From an uncultured Clostridia bacterium (GTDB lineage Bacteria; Bacillota; Clostridia; Oscillospirales; Acutalibacteraceae), in NCBI GenBank assembly GCA_937892115.1, contig CALAUI010000021.1:1-61993 (forward strand): a stretch of DNA of 61,993 bases, read 5' to 3'. A program made the translations under genes and the position numbers. Below are positions 8,236 through 16,245 of this stretch, in pieces (the first letter of the stretch is position 1; every line of letters begins with the position of its first letter). A model generated the notes under the pieces. It was not told the DNA's origin. It was given only the letters and a program-made list of their open reading frames with translations, and made no database searches.

Positions 8236-9402
8236 TCACCACATGTTATCCGATCTTTCAAGGAATGCCGTCATATCTTTGATTTCAATGGTTTCGTCGC
8301 CGAGACGAACGGTGCCGTTCCACTTGCCGAATACCTGATGGCAGAGATTGCCGACAAAGATGAATCTGAGCATTGTGTAGTTGTCGTATTCCGGAGTCAT
8401 GGTCATTTCAAAGCTGCCGTCATCGCTGACGATTTTCCATTCCTTGCCGTTATCCGCCCAGTCTGAATCAAGCGGCTTTACTATGCCGCTTTCGTCAACG
8501 AGGGAAAGATAGCCGAGCTTGTATGCCTTACCGTTGAGGAAAGCGGTGCTTTCGGATGCACAGCTTGTGTCACCGAAGCCCCAGCCGATTTCAAAGCCGA
8601 ATACGTCGCCGTTGTCAAGTGTGGTTGAGCCGTTTCCCCACCACCATACCTGATGGAAGGGCCATACGCCTCTGCCCCAGTCAAGTACGGCATAGGAATT
8701 GTCTTCTTTACCCTTGAATTCAAATGAGGTATCACCGCAGGTAACGGTACCGGTCGTTGCCATGCAGTTTGTCTTCTGATTGTAATAGAAACGTCTGCCG
8801 GCACGGGTGTCAAAGGGAACTGCGATGTAGTGTGATTCGTGAACGGGAAGCATTTCAAGTACAAGGTCCATGGTGAAATCCTTCAGTCCCGCCTTGCCCT
8901 TGAACTTCAGAGTTCTCTGAGTAGCCGTTACGTCGCACTCAAAATCAAAATTGAGACCTTTTCTGACATATTTGTGGGGCTGCGAATCGTCCTCACAAAG
9001 GCCGCCGTTTCCGTAACCGAGCTTGAATTTGCCGAGCGTAAGGAGATTGAGCACCATGGTGCTGTTGGCTTCGCCGGTCTCTCTGTCAAAATATCCTACG
9101 GTGACCGCACCGCCGAGTGAAATATCGGCTATGGTGACCTGAACGGTATAACGGTCGTTGGAAATCTGGTAGAAGTCCCATTCCTTTGTCTTGAGGGGGC
9201 TGGTCTTAATGGCACTGCGGTCATACTGATAGAGGGGAGTAAAGCAGTAGCCGGACTGTGTCAGATAACCGTTTTCGTCAAGAACGGGAGTTTTTTCCTT
9301 GATTTCAATCTGTTCTGCGAATGCCTGAATTCCGAATACGGAGCTCATGAGAATCGCGCAGATCATAGCGACGGAAATCAGTCTGAAAAGTGTTTTTTTC
9401 AT
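8236..9402 (-). CDS. Secreted DUF2804-like protein
   Basis: 388 residues with a signal peptide (about 1-29, ending GIQAFA). The rest is beta-rich, with the motif LDWGRGVWPFHQVWWWGNGS around the middle and KWNGTVRLGDETIEIKD near the C-terminus. These match the DUF2804 family, whose function is not established; most members I recall are cytoplasmic, so the signal peptide is noteworthy. It is the promoter-proximal gene of a two-gene operon with the lipase-like hydrolase, which suggests both act on the same envelope or extracellular lipid-like material. Start ATG with GGAAGGAG upstream. Confidence 0.72.
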   Translation of the reverse strand: MKKTLFRLISVAMICAILMSSVFGIQAFAEQIEIKEKTPVLDENGYLTQSGYCFTPLYQYDRSAIKTSPLKTKEWDFYQISNDRYTVQVTIADISLGGAVTVGYFDRETGEANSTMVLNLLTLGKFKLGYGNGGLCEDDSQPHKYVRKGLNFDFECDVTATQRTLKFKGKAGLKDFTMDLVLEMLPVHESHYIAVPFDTRAGRRFYYNQKTNCMATTGTVTCGDTSFEFKGKEDNSYAVLDWGRGVWPFHQVWWWGNGSTTLDNGDVFGFEIGWGFGDTSCASESTAFLNGKAYKLGYLSLVDESGIVKPLDSDWADNGKEWKIVSDDGSFEMTMTPEYDNYTMLRFIFVGNLCHQVFGKWNGTVRLGDETIEIKDMTAFLERSDNMW

Positions 9403-9435
9403 TTGAAAATCTCCTTCCGGAAAAATGTTGAGGAT

Positions 9436-9464
9436 ATCATATCACAATCGCCGTACTTTTGCAA
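9436..9464 (-). promoter_or_regulatory. Promoter of the DUF2804/lipase operon
   Basis: Minus strand: -35 TTGCAA (9464-9459), 17-base spacer, -10 TATGAT (9441-9436), about 35 bases before the DUF2804-like ATG. Confidence 0.7.
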
Positions 9465-9487
9465 TAAGTCATATAATAAAAAAGATA

Positions 9488-9516
9488 TTGAAAAAAACAA
9501 ATAAATATGATATACT
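9488..9516 (+). promoter_or_regulatory. Promoter of the nifS-thiI-cinA operon
   Basis: -35 TTGAAA (9488-9493), 17-base spacer, -10 TATACT (9511-9516). The leader to the nifS ATG is about 70 bases. It diverges from the DUF2804 promoter in the same short intergenic region. Confidence 0.78.
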
Positions 9517-9593
9517 GTCACCGTATATGCTTAAAATGGGAATTTGCGTTCATGCAAAATCCGGCTGATTTTTAACGGAAGGAGAAGAGATTT

Positions 9594-10727
9594 ATGCAGG
9601 CATATTTTGACAATTCCGCAACAACGAAGCCCTGCCCCGAGGCGGTAAAAGCGGTGGAAAATGCCCTCACCGAATGCTGGGGAAATCCTTCTTCATTACA
9701 TTATTCCGGACTTGAAGCGGATGCTCTTCTCGAGAAGGCAAGGCAGAGTATCGCATCAAAGCTTTCCTGCGAAAGCAGTGAGATTTTCTTTACCTCCGGC
9801 GGAACGGAAAGCAATAATCTTGCCCTTTTCGGAACGGCGTATTCTCTGAAAAGATACGGCAAAAGGATAGTGGCCACGAGCGTTGAACATCCCAGTATAG
9901 ACGAGGCACTCAACCGTCTTTCGGAGGAGGGATTCGAGATTATAAGACTTTCCGTTGATAAAACGGGAAAAATCAATCCCGCCGACCTTATAGCGGCAGT
10001 TACTTCCGATACGATTCTCGTGACAATGATGTACGTCAACAACGAGGTGGGCTCAATTATGCCCGTTGAGCTTGCAAAGAGAGCCGTTGCCGCATCGGGA
10101 GCTCACGCTTACGTTCACGTGGATGCTGTCCAGGCCTTCGGCAAGCTTCCCGTAAAACCCGTTCAAATGGGTGCGGATCTGGTCACAGTAAGCTCTCATA
10201 AGATTCACGGTCCCAAGGGTGTGGGTGCTCTTTACATAAAGAAAGGTACACGGCTCAGACCCCGTACTCTCGGCGGAGAGCAGGAAATGAAAATCAGACC
10301 CGGCACTCAGCCCATGCCCGCAATAGCCGGATTCGGCGCGGCGGCGGATGCCCTGCCCGATGTAAAAGAAGAGCTGCCCCGTGTCACGGAGCTTCGAGAC
10401 TATATGCTTTCGGAGTTTGAGAGAATCGGCGGTATTGAGCTTAATTCCCCCCGCGATGCCCTTCCCTACGTAACCAATATTTCCGTAACGGGCATCAAAT
10501 CCGAGCCCATGCTCAATTTCCTTTCATCAAAAGGAATATGCGTTTCTGCGGGCTCTGCCTGCTCAAAAGGAAAGAAAAGCAGGGTGCTTACGGAAATGGG
10601 GCTTGACCGCGACAGAATGGAAAGTCCCCTCAGAATCAGCTTTTCACGGTACACGACAAAAGAAGAAATTGACTATCTCGTCGAAATGATAAATCTCGGC
10701 AAACAGCAAATAAGAGCCATTAAATAA
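9594..10727 (+). CDS. Cysteine desulfurase
   Basis: 377 residues, a NifS/IscS-family PLP enzyme that removes sulfur from cysteine as a persulfide for Fe-S clusters and tRNA thiolation. The N-terminus MQAYFDNSATTKPCPE is the usual family opening. Lys203 in SSHKIHGPKG is the expected PLP Schiff-base residue, and Cys323 in SAGSACSKG is the persulfide-carrying cysteine. Start ATG has GGAAGGAGAAG upstream. It precedes thiI by ten bases. The pairing indicates that its main job here is to feed sulfur to ThiI for 4-thiouridine in tRNA. It is NifZ/IscS-like in context; no iscU follows. Confidence 0.95.
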   Translation: MQAYFDNSATTKPCPEAVKAVENALTECWGNPSSLHYSGLEADALLEKARQSIASKLSCESSEIFFTSGGTESNNLALFGTAYSLKRYGKRIVATSVEHPSIDEALNRLSEEGFEIIRLSVDKTGKINPADLIAAVTSDTILVTMMYVNNEVGSIMPVELAKRAVAASGAHAYVHVDAVQAFGKLPVKPVQMGADLVTVSSHKIHGPKGVGALYIKKGTRLRPRTLGGEQEMKIRPGTQPMPAIAGFGAAADALPDVKEELPRVTELRDYMLSEFERIGGIELNSPRDALPYVTNISVTGIKSEPMLNFLSSKGICVSAGSACSKGKKSRVLTEMGLDRDRMESPLRISFSRYTTKEEIDYLVEMINLGKQQIRAIK

Positions 10728-10737
10728 CGGAGACATT

Positions 10738-11910
10738 ATGAAAGAAGTAATTTTGATTAAAAACGGTGAGCTTGCTCTCAAAGGACTGAACAGACGCACC
10801 TTTGAGGATATGCTTATCAAAAATATGAGACACCGCCTTGAAAAAATCGGAAAATTTGAATTCCGCACCGCCCAGTCAACTATTGTTGCCGTTCCCGCAG
10901 ACGAGGATACGGACCTTACCGAGGCGGCGGAAATCATCCGCACCGTGTTCGGAATAGCGGGATTTTCAAGAGCGCTTGCGGTTGAAAAGGATTTTCAGAC
11001 CATTCTCAGACAGACGGAGGAATATCTGAGATTTGACCTTATGGCGGCTTCCACCTTCAAGGTCGAGGCAAAGCGTTCCGATAAGAAATTCCCCCTCAAT
11101 TCTCCGGAAATCTGCCGTGAGGCAGGGGGTTATCTTCTCAATAAATTTCCCAATCTTTCCGTTGACGTTCATAATCCCGACGTTACCGTGAATATTGAAG
11201 TGCGTGACGATGCGGCATATATCCACGGCAAGCAGATAAAGGGTGCGGGCGGTATGCCCGTGGGCTCCGCAGGTAAAGCGTGCCTGCTTATTTCCGGCGG
11301 TATCGACAGTCCCGTTTCGGGATATATGATGGCAAAGAGAGGCCTTGAGCTTACCGCGGTTCATTTTGCTTCTCCTCCCTATACCAGTGAAAAGGCGGAG
11401 CAGAAGGTACACCGTCTTTTAGGCAAGGTCTCAAAATATTCCGGCAGAATCGGGCTCTGGGTAGTTCCATTCACGGAAATTCAGGAAAAAATCAAGGACG
11501 AATGTCCCGAGGATATATTCACGGTCATAATGCGCCGAATGATGATGAGAACGGCACAGATCATTGCCGCAAGAGAAAAGGCGGGAGCGCTCATTACGGG
11601 TGAAAGTGTAGGGCAGGTGGCAAGTCAGACGATGCCCGCGATTGCCTGCACGGAGGCGGTATGCAACATACCCGTTTTCAGACCTCTCATCGGCATGGAT
11701 AAGGATGAAGTAATAGAAATATCAAGGAAGATTGATACGTTTGATATATCAATCCTTCCCTATGAGGACTGCTGTACCGTGTTCACTCCGAAGCATCCCC
11801 GCACAAGACCCACACTTGATTACGTGGAAAAGGCGGAGGAGGCATTTGACTGGAAGCCCATGGTGGAAACGGCTGCCGCAGAGGCAAGATTCGTACTTAT
11901 AGACAACTGA
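10738..11910 (+). CDS. thiI: tRNA 4-thiouridine synthase
   Basis: 390 residues. It adenylates U8 of tRNA and inserts sulfur from the neighbouring cysteine desulfurase. Order: N-terminal ferredoxin-like region, THUMP RNA-binding domain (about 60-165), then PP-loop ATPase with SGGIDS at 186-191 and TGESVGQVASQT further on. It lacks the C-terminal rhodanese domain of E. coli ThiI and matches the shorter form of Gram-positives, which relies on a dedicated NifS-type partner; that partner is directly upstream. The C-terminal FTPKHPRTRP motif is typical of ThiI. It may also take part in thiazole synthesis, but no thi genes are present. Confidence 0.96.
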   Translation: MKEVILIKNGELALKGLNRRTFEDMLIKNMRHRLEKIGKFEFRTAQSTIVAVPADEDTDLTEAAEIIRTVFGIAGFSRALAVEKDFQTILRQTEEYLRFDLMAASTFKVEAKRSDKKFPLNSPEICREAGGYLLNKFPNLSVDVHNPDVTVNIEVRDDAAYIHGKQIKGAGGMPVGSAGKACLLISGGIDSPVSGYMMAKRGLELTAVHFASPPYTSEKAEQKVHRLLGKVSKYSGRIGLWVVPFTEIQEKIKDECPEDIFTVIMRRMMMRTAQIIAAREKAGALITGESVGQVASQTMPAIACTEAVCNIPVFRPLIGMDKDEVIEISRKIDTFDISILPYEDCCTVFTPKHPRTRPTLDYVEKAEEAFDWKPMVETAAAEARFVLIDN

Positions 11911-11920
11911 CAGACGGAAG

Positions 11921-13171
11921 GTGAAGATTACGGCTGTATGCGAAATTCTTTCGGTGGGCACGGAAATACTGCTGGGAGACATACTCAATACCAACTGCAG
12001 ATTTTTGTCCATTGAGCTTGCAAAAATGGGCATCTCCGTGCTTCATCACACAACGGTCGGGGATAATTCCGAGCGGCTTGCCGAGGCGGTTGACAGAGCA
12101 CTCGGCAGAAGCGATATCGTAATCGCAACCGGAGGCCTCGGCCCCACCGCAGACGACATTACCAAAGAGGTCTGCTGTAAGCAGTTCGGCTTTGAGCTTG
12201 AGCTGAATACAAAAACAGCAGATGATATAAAATCGTATTTTGAGAGCAGAGGAAAGGATATGCCTCCCTCAAATCTGAAGCAGGCATACTGCCCCGTGGG
12301 CGGCACCGTTTTTGAAAACAGAAACGGCACGGCTCCCGGTATGGGAATGAAAAAGGACGGCAAATGTCTCATTATCCTTCCCGGTCCTCCCTACGAAATG
12401 GCACCGATGTTCAGAGAATGTGCAATTCCTTTTCTTGAGGAATACCGCACATGCACTATCGTATCCCACGAGGTACGCACCATTGACCTGGGAGAAAGCG
12501 CGATGGCGGAAATTTGTTCGGATCTGCTTGAAAGCGAAAATCCCACGGTAGCTCCCTACTGTAAGCCCGGCGAATCCCTTCTGAGAGTTACCGCAAAGGC
12601 AAAGACCGCCGATGAGGCGAATGAAATCGCCCGTCCCGTAATTGACGAAATAGTCAGACGGCTGGGCAGTTACGTTTACGGAGTAGACGTGAGTTGTATA
12701 GAGGAGCAGGCGGTAAGACTGCTTAAAGAAAAAAATCTTACGGTTGCCACGGCTGAAAGCTGTACTGCCGGCTATATAGCAAAGAGGATTACGGATATCC
12801 CCGGAGCCAGCAGTGTGTTTAAGCACGGCATTATTACATACGCAAATGAGGTCAAGGAGAAAGCCCTCGGTGTCAGTCACCGGACCCTGTCGGAGCACGG
12901 AGCCGTCAGCGAAGAAACCGCAAGGGAAATGGCGGCGGGAATCCGCAGAGTGACGGGAGCGGATATAGGCATTTCCGTCACCGGCTTTGCAGGTCCCGAT
13001 GCAGACGAAGAGGGAAAAGCTCCCGGACTTATTTATACGGCACTTGATGCAGAGGATTGCCGGATTTGTCATAAAATCGAAACCGGCAGAAACGACAGAG
13101 AATACAACAGATACGTTGCCGCATCAAGAGCAATCAATTTAATCAGGATTTATTTGGAAGGAGGCAGATGA
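11921..13171 (+). CDS. cinA: CinA competence/damage-inducible protein
   Basis: 416 residues. The N-terminal MoCF-like domain (ILSVGTEILLGDILNTN; CPVGG at 124-128; ILPGPP at 152-157) belongs to ADP-ribose pyrophosphatase-type CinA. The C-terminal domain (about 265-416) is the NMN/nicotinamide amidase type, with ATAESCTAG (Ser280) and GISVTGFAGP. CinA acts in pyridine nucleotide salvage and repair. The start is uncertain: GTG 11921 touches GGAAG with no spacer, and homology points to translation beginning a few codons later, with no normal start codon available there. The following sortase starts one base after its stop. A decayed copy of this same architecture occurs in the SpoIID-type protein downstream. 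Confidence 0.93.
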   Translation: MKITAVCEILSVGTEILLGDILNTNCRFLSIELAKMGISVLHHTTVGDNSERLAEAVDRALGRSDIVIATGGLGPTADDITKEVCCKQFGFELELNTKTADDIKSYFESRGKDMPPSNLKQAYCPVGGTVFENRNGTAPGMGMKKDGKCLIILPGPPYEMAPMFRECAIPFLEEYRTCTIVSHEVRTIDLGESAMAEICSDLLESENPTVAPYCKPGESLLRVTAKAKTADEANEIARPVIDEIVRRLGSYVYGVDVSCIEEQAVRLLKEKNLTVATAESCTAGYIAKRITDIPGASSVFKHGIITYANEVKEKALGVSHRTLSEHGAVSEETAREMAAGIRRVTGADIGISVTGFAGPDADEEGKAPGLIYTALDAEDCRICHKIETGRNDREYNRYVAASRAINLIRIYLEGGR

Positions 13172-13172
13172 C

Positions 13173-14159
13173 TTGAAAAAGGAAAATAACACGATATCGG
13201 TCATACTCAGTGTTCTTTTCGGCGTGGCGGCACTTTGCTTCATGGTGCTTACGGTAATCACCGCCGTCGGAAATAATAACGGTTCATCCGATAACCTTGA
13301 AGCCGCTGTCAACTATGTACTCAGCGATTCGGTTGAGGTAAATGCACTCGGCAATACCCTTGAGGGTATCGTTACCGACGATATGAAAAATACGGTTTAT
13401 CCCGACGGAATCCTTGAGGAACTCAAGCCCGCTTATGCAATTAACAACAACCTCCGGGGCTGGCTTTCAATCCCCGGTACGGAAATTGATACCCCCATCG
13501 TTCAGGGCAAGGATAATGACTATTATCTGGTCAGGAATTTCTACGACAGGGTAACGAATACGGAGAGCCCCAACTACGGCAATCCGTTCCTTGATTACCG
13601 ATGCAGAAAAGACGGAGAGCTTTCAAAGAACACCATCATTCACGCCCATACAACCGGCCAGAGTGACCATATTCCCAAGCAGGCGTTCCGTTCGCTCTAC
13701 GATTATCAGGATAAACAGCATTTCATTGACTGTCCCACGATAAAGTACAGCACCCTCACTCAGGATTTTACGTTCAAAATCTGTGCGGTATTCTACTCAA
13801 CGACCCAGGAAGCCGCAGACAACGGTTATTTCTTCAATTACATTTACCCCGATATGTCCGACAGCAATATGGTGGGATATATTGAGCAGGTAAACGAAAG
13901 AAAGCTTTATGAAACGGGAGTTGACCTTCAGCCCACCGACAAGATAATCACACTTTCAACCTGCATCTACGTTTACGGCAGTTACGATACGAGACTTGTA
14001 GTCGTAGGCAGACTTCTGCGTGACGGTGAGAGTGAAGAAATCAATCCCTCTCTCGTCAAGGATAATCCGGATTACAGAAGACCGGCATTCTGGTACAGGT
14101 CAAAGGGACAGCAGAATCCCTATGCGGACTCACCCAGATGGATGCCCGATGCCCAGTGA
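13173..14159 (+). CDS. Class B sortase
   Basis: 328 residues, starting at TTG with GGAGG upstream inside cinA. A single N-terminal membrane anchor (about 8-32) precedes an extracytoplasmic sortase B domain. Catalytic residues: His159 (IIHAHTT; the more usual sequence is YGHN), Cys264 (ITLSTC) and Arg274 (DTRLVVVGR). Sortases cleave a C-terminal sorting signal and join the protein to peptidoglycan or to a pilin. No sorting-signal substrate is visible next to it. A second sortase follows 15 bases later, so the pair may act in sequence or on different substrates. Confidence 0.93.
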   Translation: MKKENNTISVILSVLFGVAALCFMVLTVITAVGNNNGSSDNLEAAVNYVLSDSVEVNALGNTLEGIVTDDMKNTVYPDGILEELKPAYAINNNLRGWLSIPGTEIDTPIVQGKDNDYYLVRNFYDRVTNTESPNYGNPFLDYRCRKDGELSKNTIIHAHTTGQSDHIPKQAFRSLYDYQDKQHFIDCPTIKYSTLTQDFTFKICAVFYSTTQEAADNGYFFNYIYPDMSDSNMVGYIEQVNERKLYETGVDLQPTDKIITLSTCIYVYGSYDTRLVVVGRLLRDGESEEINPSLVKDNPDYRRPAFWYRSKGQQNPYADSPRWMPDAQ

Positions 14160-14174
14160 TAAAGGAGAATTATT

Positions 14175-16190
14175 ATGGCAGATAACGAAAAGAAGCCGGA
14201 AGCTTTCAGCGAAGGCATAAATATCGGTAATGAGGAAGCCATAACGGAGATAGATATAGGCAATTTCCTCAACGATAAAAACAGCGATGCCGTTCTCTAT
14301 GAAGGATTTCATGAGGATATAAAGGAAACGGAGCGCTCTCTTGAGGACGAAATCAATACTCTTATGGACAGCATTATGAGTACGGGCCCCGTTACCCTTG
14401 CATCAAGACCTAAGACGACGGAAAAGGCGGAGATTCCTCCCATGGAGGATATGTGGATGAGTCCCGAGGAATATATTGACATTCCCGCTCCTCCCGTTGA
14501 AAAGCAGAAAACTCCCGAAGCACCCGCCGTTGATACGAAGATTGCCAAGGACGACATATTCAGTATGCTTGATTCCCTTAAGGCGGAAACGGATTCCGCC
14601 GACAGCGGATATTCAAAGATACTTGAAAACATAGAGGGAAACAAGGGACTTGACCCCGTTGATAATTACGTTCCCGCAGCACCCGCTGCTCCTTCAGTAC
14701 CCGTTGCTCCTTCAGCACCCGTCGCACCCGCAGCACCCGCTGCACCTGCAGCACCCGTCGCACCTGTTGCACCTGTTGCACCCGCAGCACCCTCGGCACC
14801 TGCGGATATTGAAATAGACATTCATTCCGATGATTTTGATTCTCAGCTTGCGGAGCTTCTCGGTGATGAAGAAACGGCTGAAGCCCCTTCGGAAATCAAA
14901 GAAGAAATAAAAGAAGAAATCAAAGCGGATAGAGAAGAAATAAAGAAGGAGCCCGCTTACGTTGACATCAGCTCCTACGTTCCTCCCGAGGAAACAAAAA
15001 TCTTCCCTGCGGTCAAAGTACCTCAGGAAGAATCGGAGCCGCAGGAAATCACCTTTGAAATCCTTGATGAAGAAGAGCCCTCACGCGAGAGCACTCCCTC
15101 GGTCATCGTGGATTCCCTTACCCCCAATACGGGTAAGACGGTAGGCGTTGTTCCCGACCTCATCTATGAGGATGACGGTAAGGTCACGAGAAGCGAGAGG
15201 CAGGCGGCAAAGAGAGCCGCAAAAAATCCCGATGCCGATGAAAATTCCTCAGGCAAGGGCGATCTTGTGAGAAAGATAGTTCTTGTTGCCGCAATCATTA
15301 CGATTGTCATCAGCAGCGGTGTCCTTCTTTACACCTATCTTATCAACCCCATGCTTACAAAGAATAAGTATCAGAAGGTTTCGGATATGCTTCCCGCACC
15401 CGGCGGAGATAAGACCGACGTGGTTTCCGAAAATTCCGACTATCCCGCACAGATGAAGGCAAAATATACTCAGCTTTATGAGATCAACCCCGACATCGCG
15501 GGATGGATAACCATTGACGCCCTTGACATCAACTTCCCCGTTGTACAGGCAACTCAGGAGGAAGAGGCAGAGGACGGAAAGCAAAATTCATTCTATCTGA
15601 GAAAAGACTTCTACAAGAAGAAAAACGAGTACGGTGTTCCTTTCTTTGATTCGAGAATCGAGGACCTTCGTGCACTTCCCAGAAACACCGTTATTTACGG
15701 TCACAATATGCACTACGACAACCTGATTTTCGGCTTGCTTGAAAATTACAGGGAAATCGCGGGCTACAAGAGCGCTCCCGTTATTGAATGCAACACAATC
15801 TACGGAGATTACAAGTGGAAGGTTTATGCCGCCTTTATTACGAATTCCACCGCAAGTCAGGATAACGGATATATGTTCTATTACAATTTCCTCGATATTT
15901 CGGATATAAAATTTGAGGAATACATCCGTGAAATCGACAAGAGAAAATTCTACGATACAGGCGTTGACATCAATCCCTCGGATAAGATTCTCACTCTTTC
16001 TACCTGCTGTTATGACTTTGACGGCGCAAGACTGGTAATAGTCGCCAGAATGGTAAGAGAGGGCGAAAACGAAAGTGTGGATACTTCAAAGGTAACAAAG
16101 AACAATAATCCCAAGTATCCTCAGGCGTGGTACGATGCCAATAAGAAAACCAATCCGTACAAGGGCGAAAACAGCTGGACTCCCAACTGA
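14175..16190 (+). CDS. Class B sortase with a long cytoplasmic N-terminal extension
   Basis: 671 residues, roughly twice the usual sortase length. Residues 1-360 precede the only membrane span (about 367-388), so they are predicted cytoplasmic. They are acidic and low in complexity, with a Pro-Ala-Val repeat tract at about 167-209 and a Glu/Lys-rich part (KEEIKEEIKADREEIKKEP). The C-terminal 240 residues form a sortase B domain with His510 (VIYGHNM), Cys611 (TLSTC) and Arg619. The extension is probably disordered and could bind a cytoplasmic partner or a regulator kinase; this is inference. Start ATG has AAAGGAG upstream. Its catalytic domain resembles the preceding sortase, suggesting duplication followed by gain of the extension. 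Confidence 0.92.
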   Translation: MADNEKKPEAFSEGINIGNEEAITEIDIGNFLNDKNSDAVLYEGFHEDIKETERSLEDEINTLMDSIMSTGPVTLASRPKTTEKAEIPPMEDMWMSPEEYIDIPAPPVEKQKTPEAPAVDTKIAKDDIFSMLDSLKAETDSADSGYSKILENIEGNKGLDPVDNYVPAAPAAPSVPVAPSAPVAPAAPAAPAAPVAPVAPVAPAAPSAPADIEIDIHSDDFDSQLAELLGDEETAEAPSEIKEEIKEEIKADREEIKKEPAYVDISSYVPPEETKIFPAVKVPQEESEPQEITFEILDEEEPSRESTPSVIVDSLTPNTGKTVGVVPDLIYEDDGKVTRSERQAAKRAAKNPDADENSSGKGDLVRKIVLVAAIITIVISSGVLLYTYLINPMLTKNKYQKVSDMLPAPGGDKTDVVSENSDYPAQMKAKYTQLYEINPDIAGWITIDALDINFPVVQATQEEEAEDGKQNSFYLRKDFYKKKNEYGVPFFDSRIEDLRALPRNTVIYGHNMHYDNLIFGLLENYREIAGYKSAPVIECNTIYGDYKWKVYAAFITNSTASQDNGYMFYYNFLDISDIKFEEYIREIDKRKFYDTGVDINPSDKILTLSTCCYDFDGARLVIVARMVREGENESVDTSKVTKNNNPKYPQAWYDANKKTNPYKGENSWTPN

Positions 16191-16245
16191 TAACCCGCAA
16201 TCAATGAAGATACAGTAAAGACGTTCAAGGAAAGGAGTTGATACT

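Noticed and set aside
12269..13072. 267-residue open frame antisense to cinA
   Set aside because: Shadow of a well-supported gene; no ribosome site and no recognisable domain.
14670..14800. Repeat tract as a possible minisatellite or assembly artefact
   Set aside because: The imperfect GCACCC-type repeat stays in frame and codes a plausible Pro/Ala linker in the sortase.
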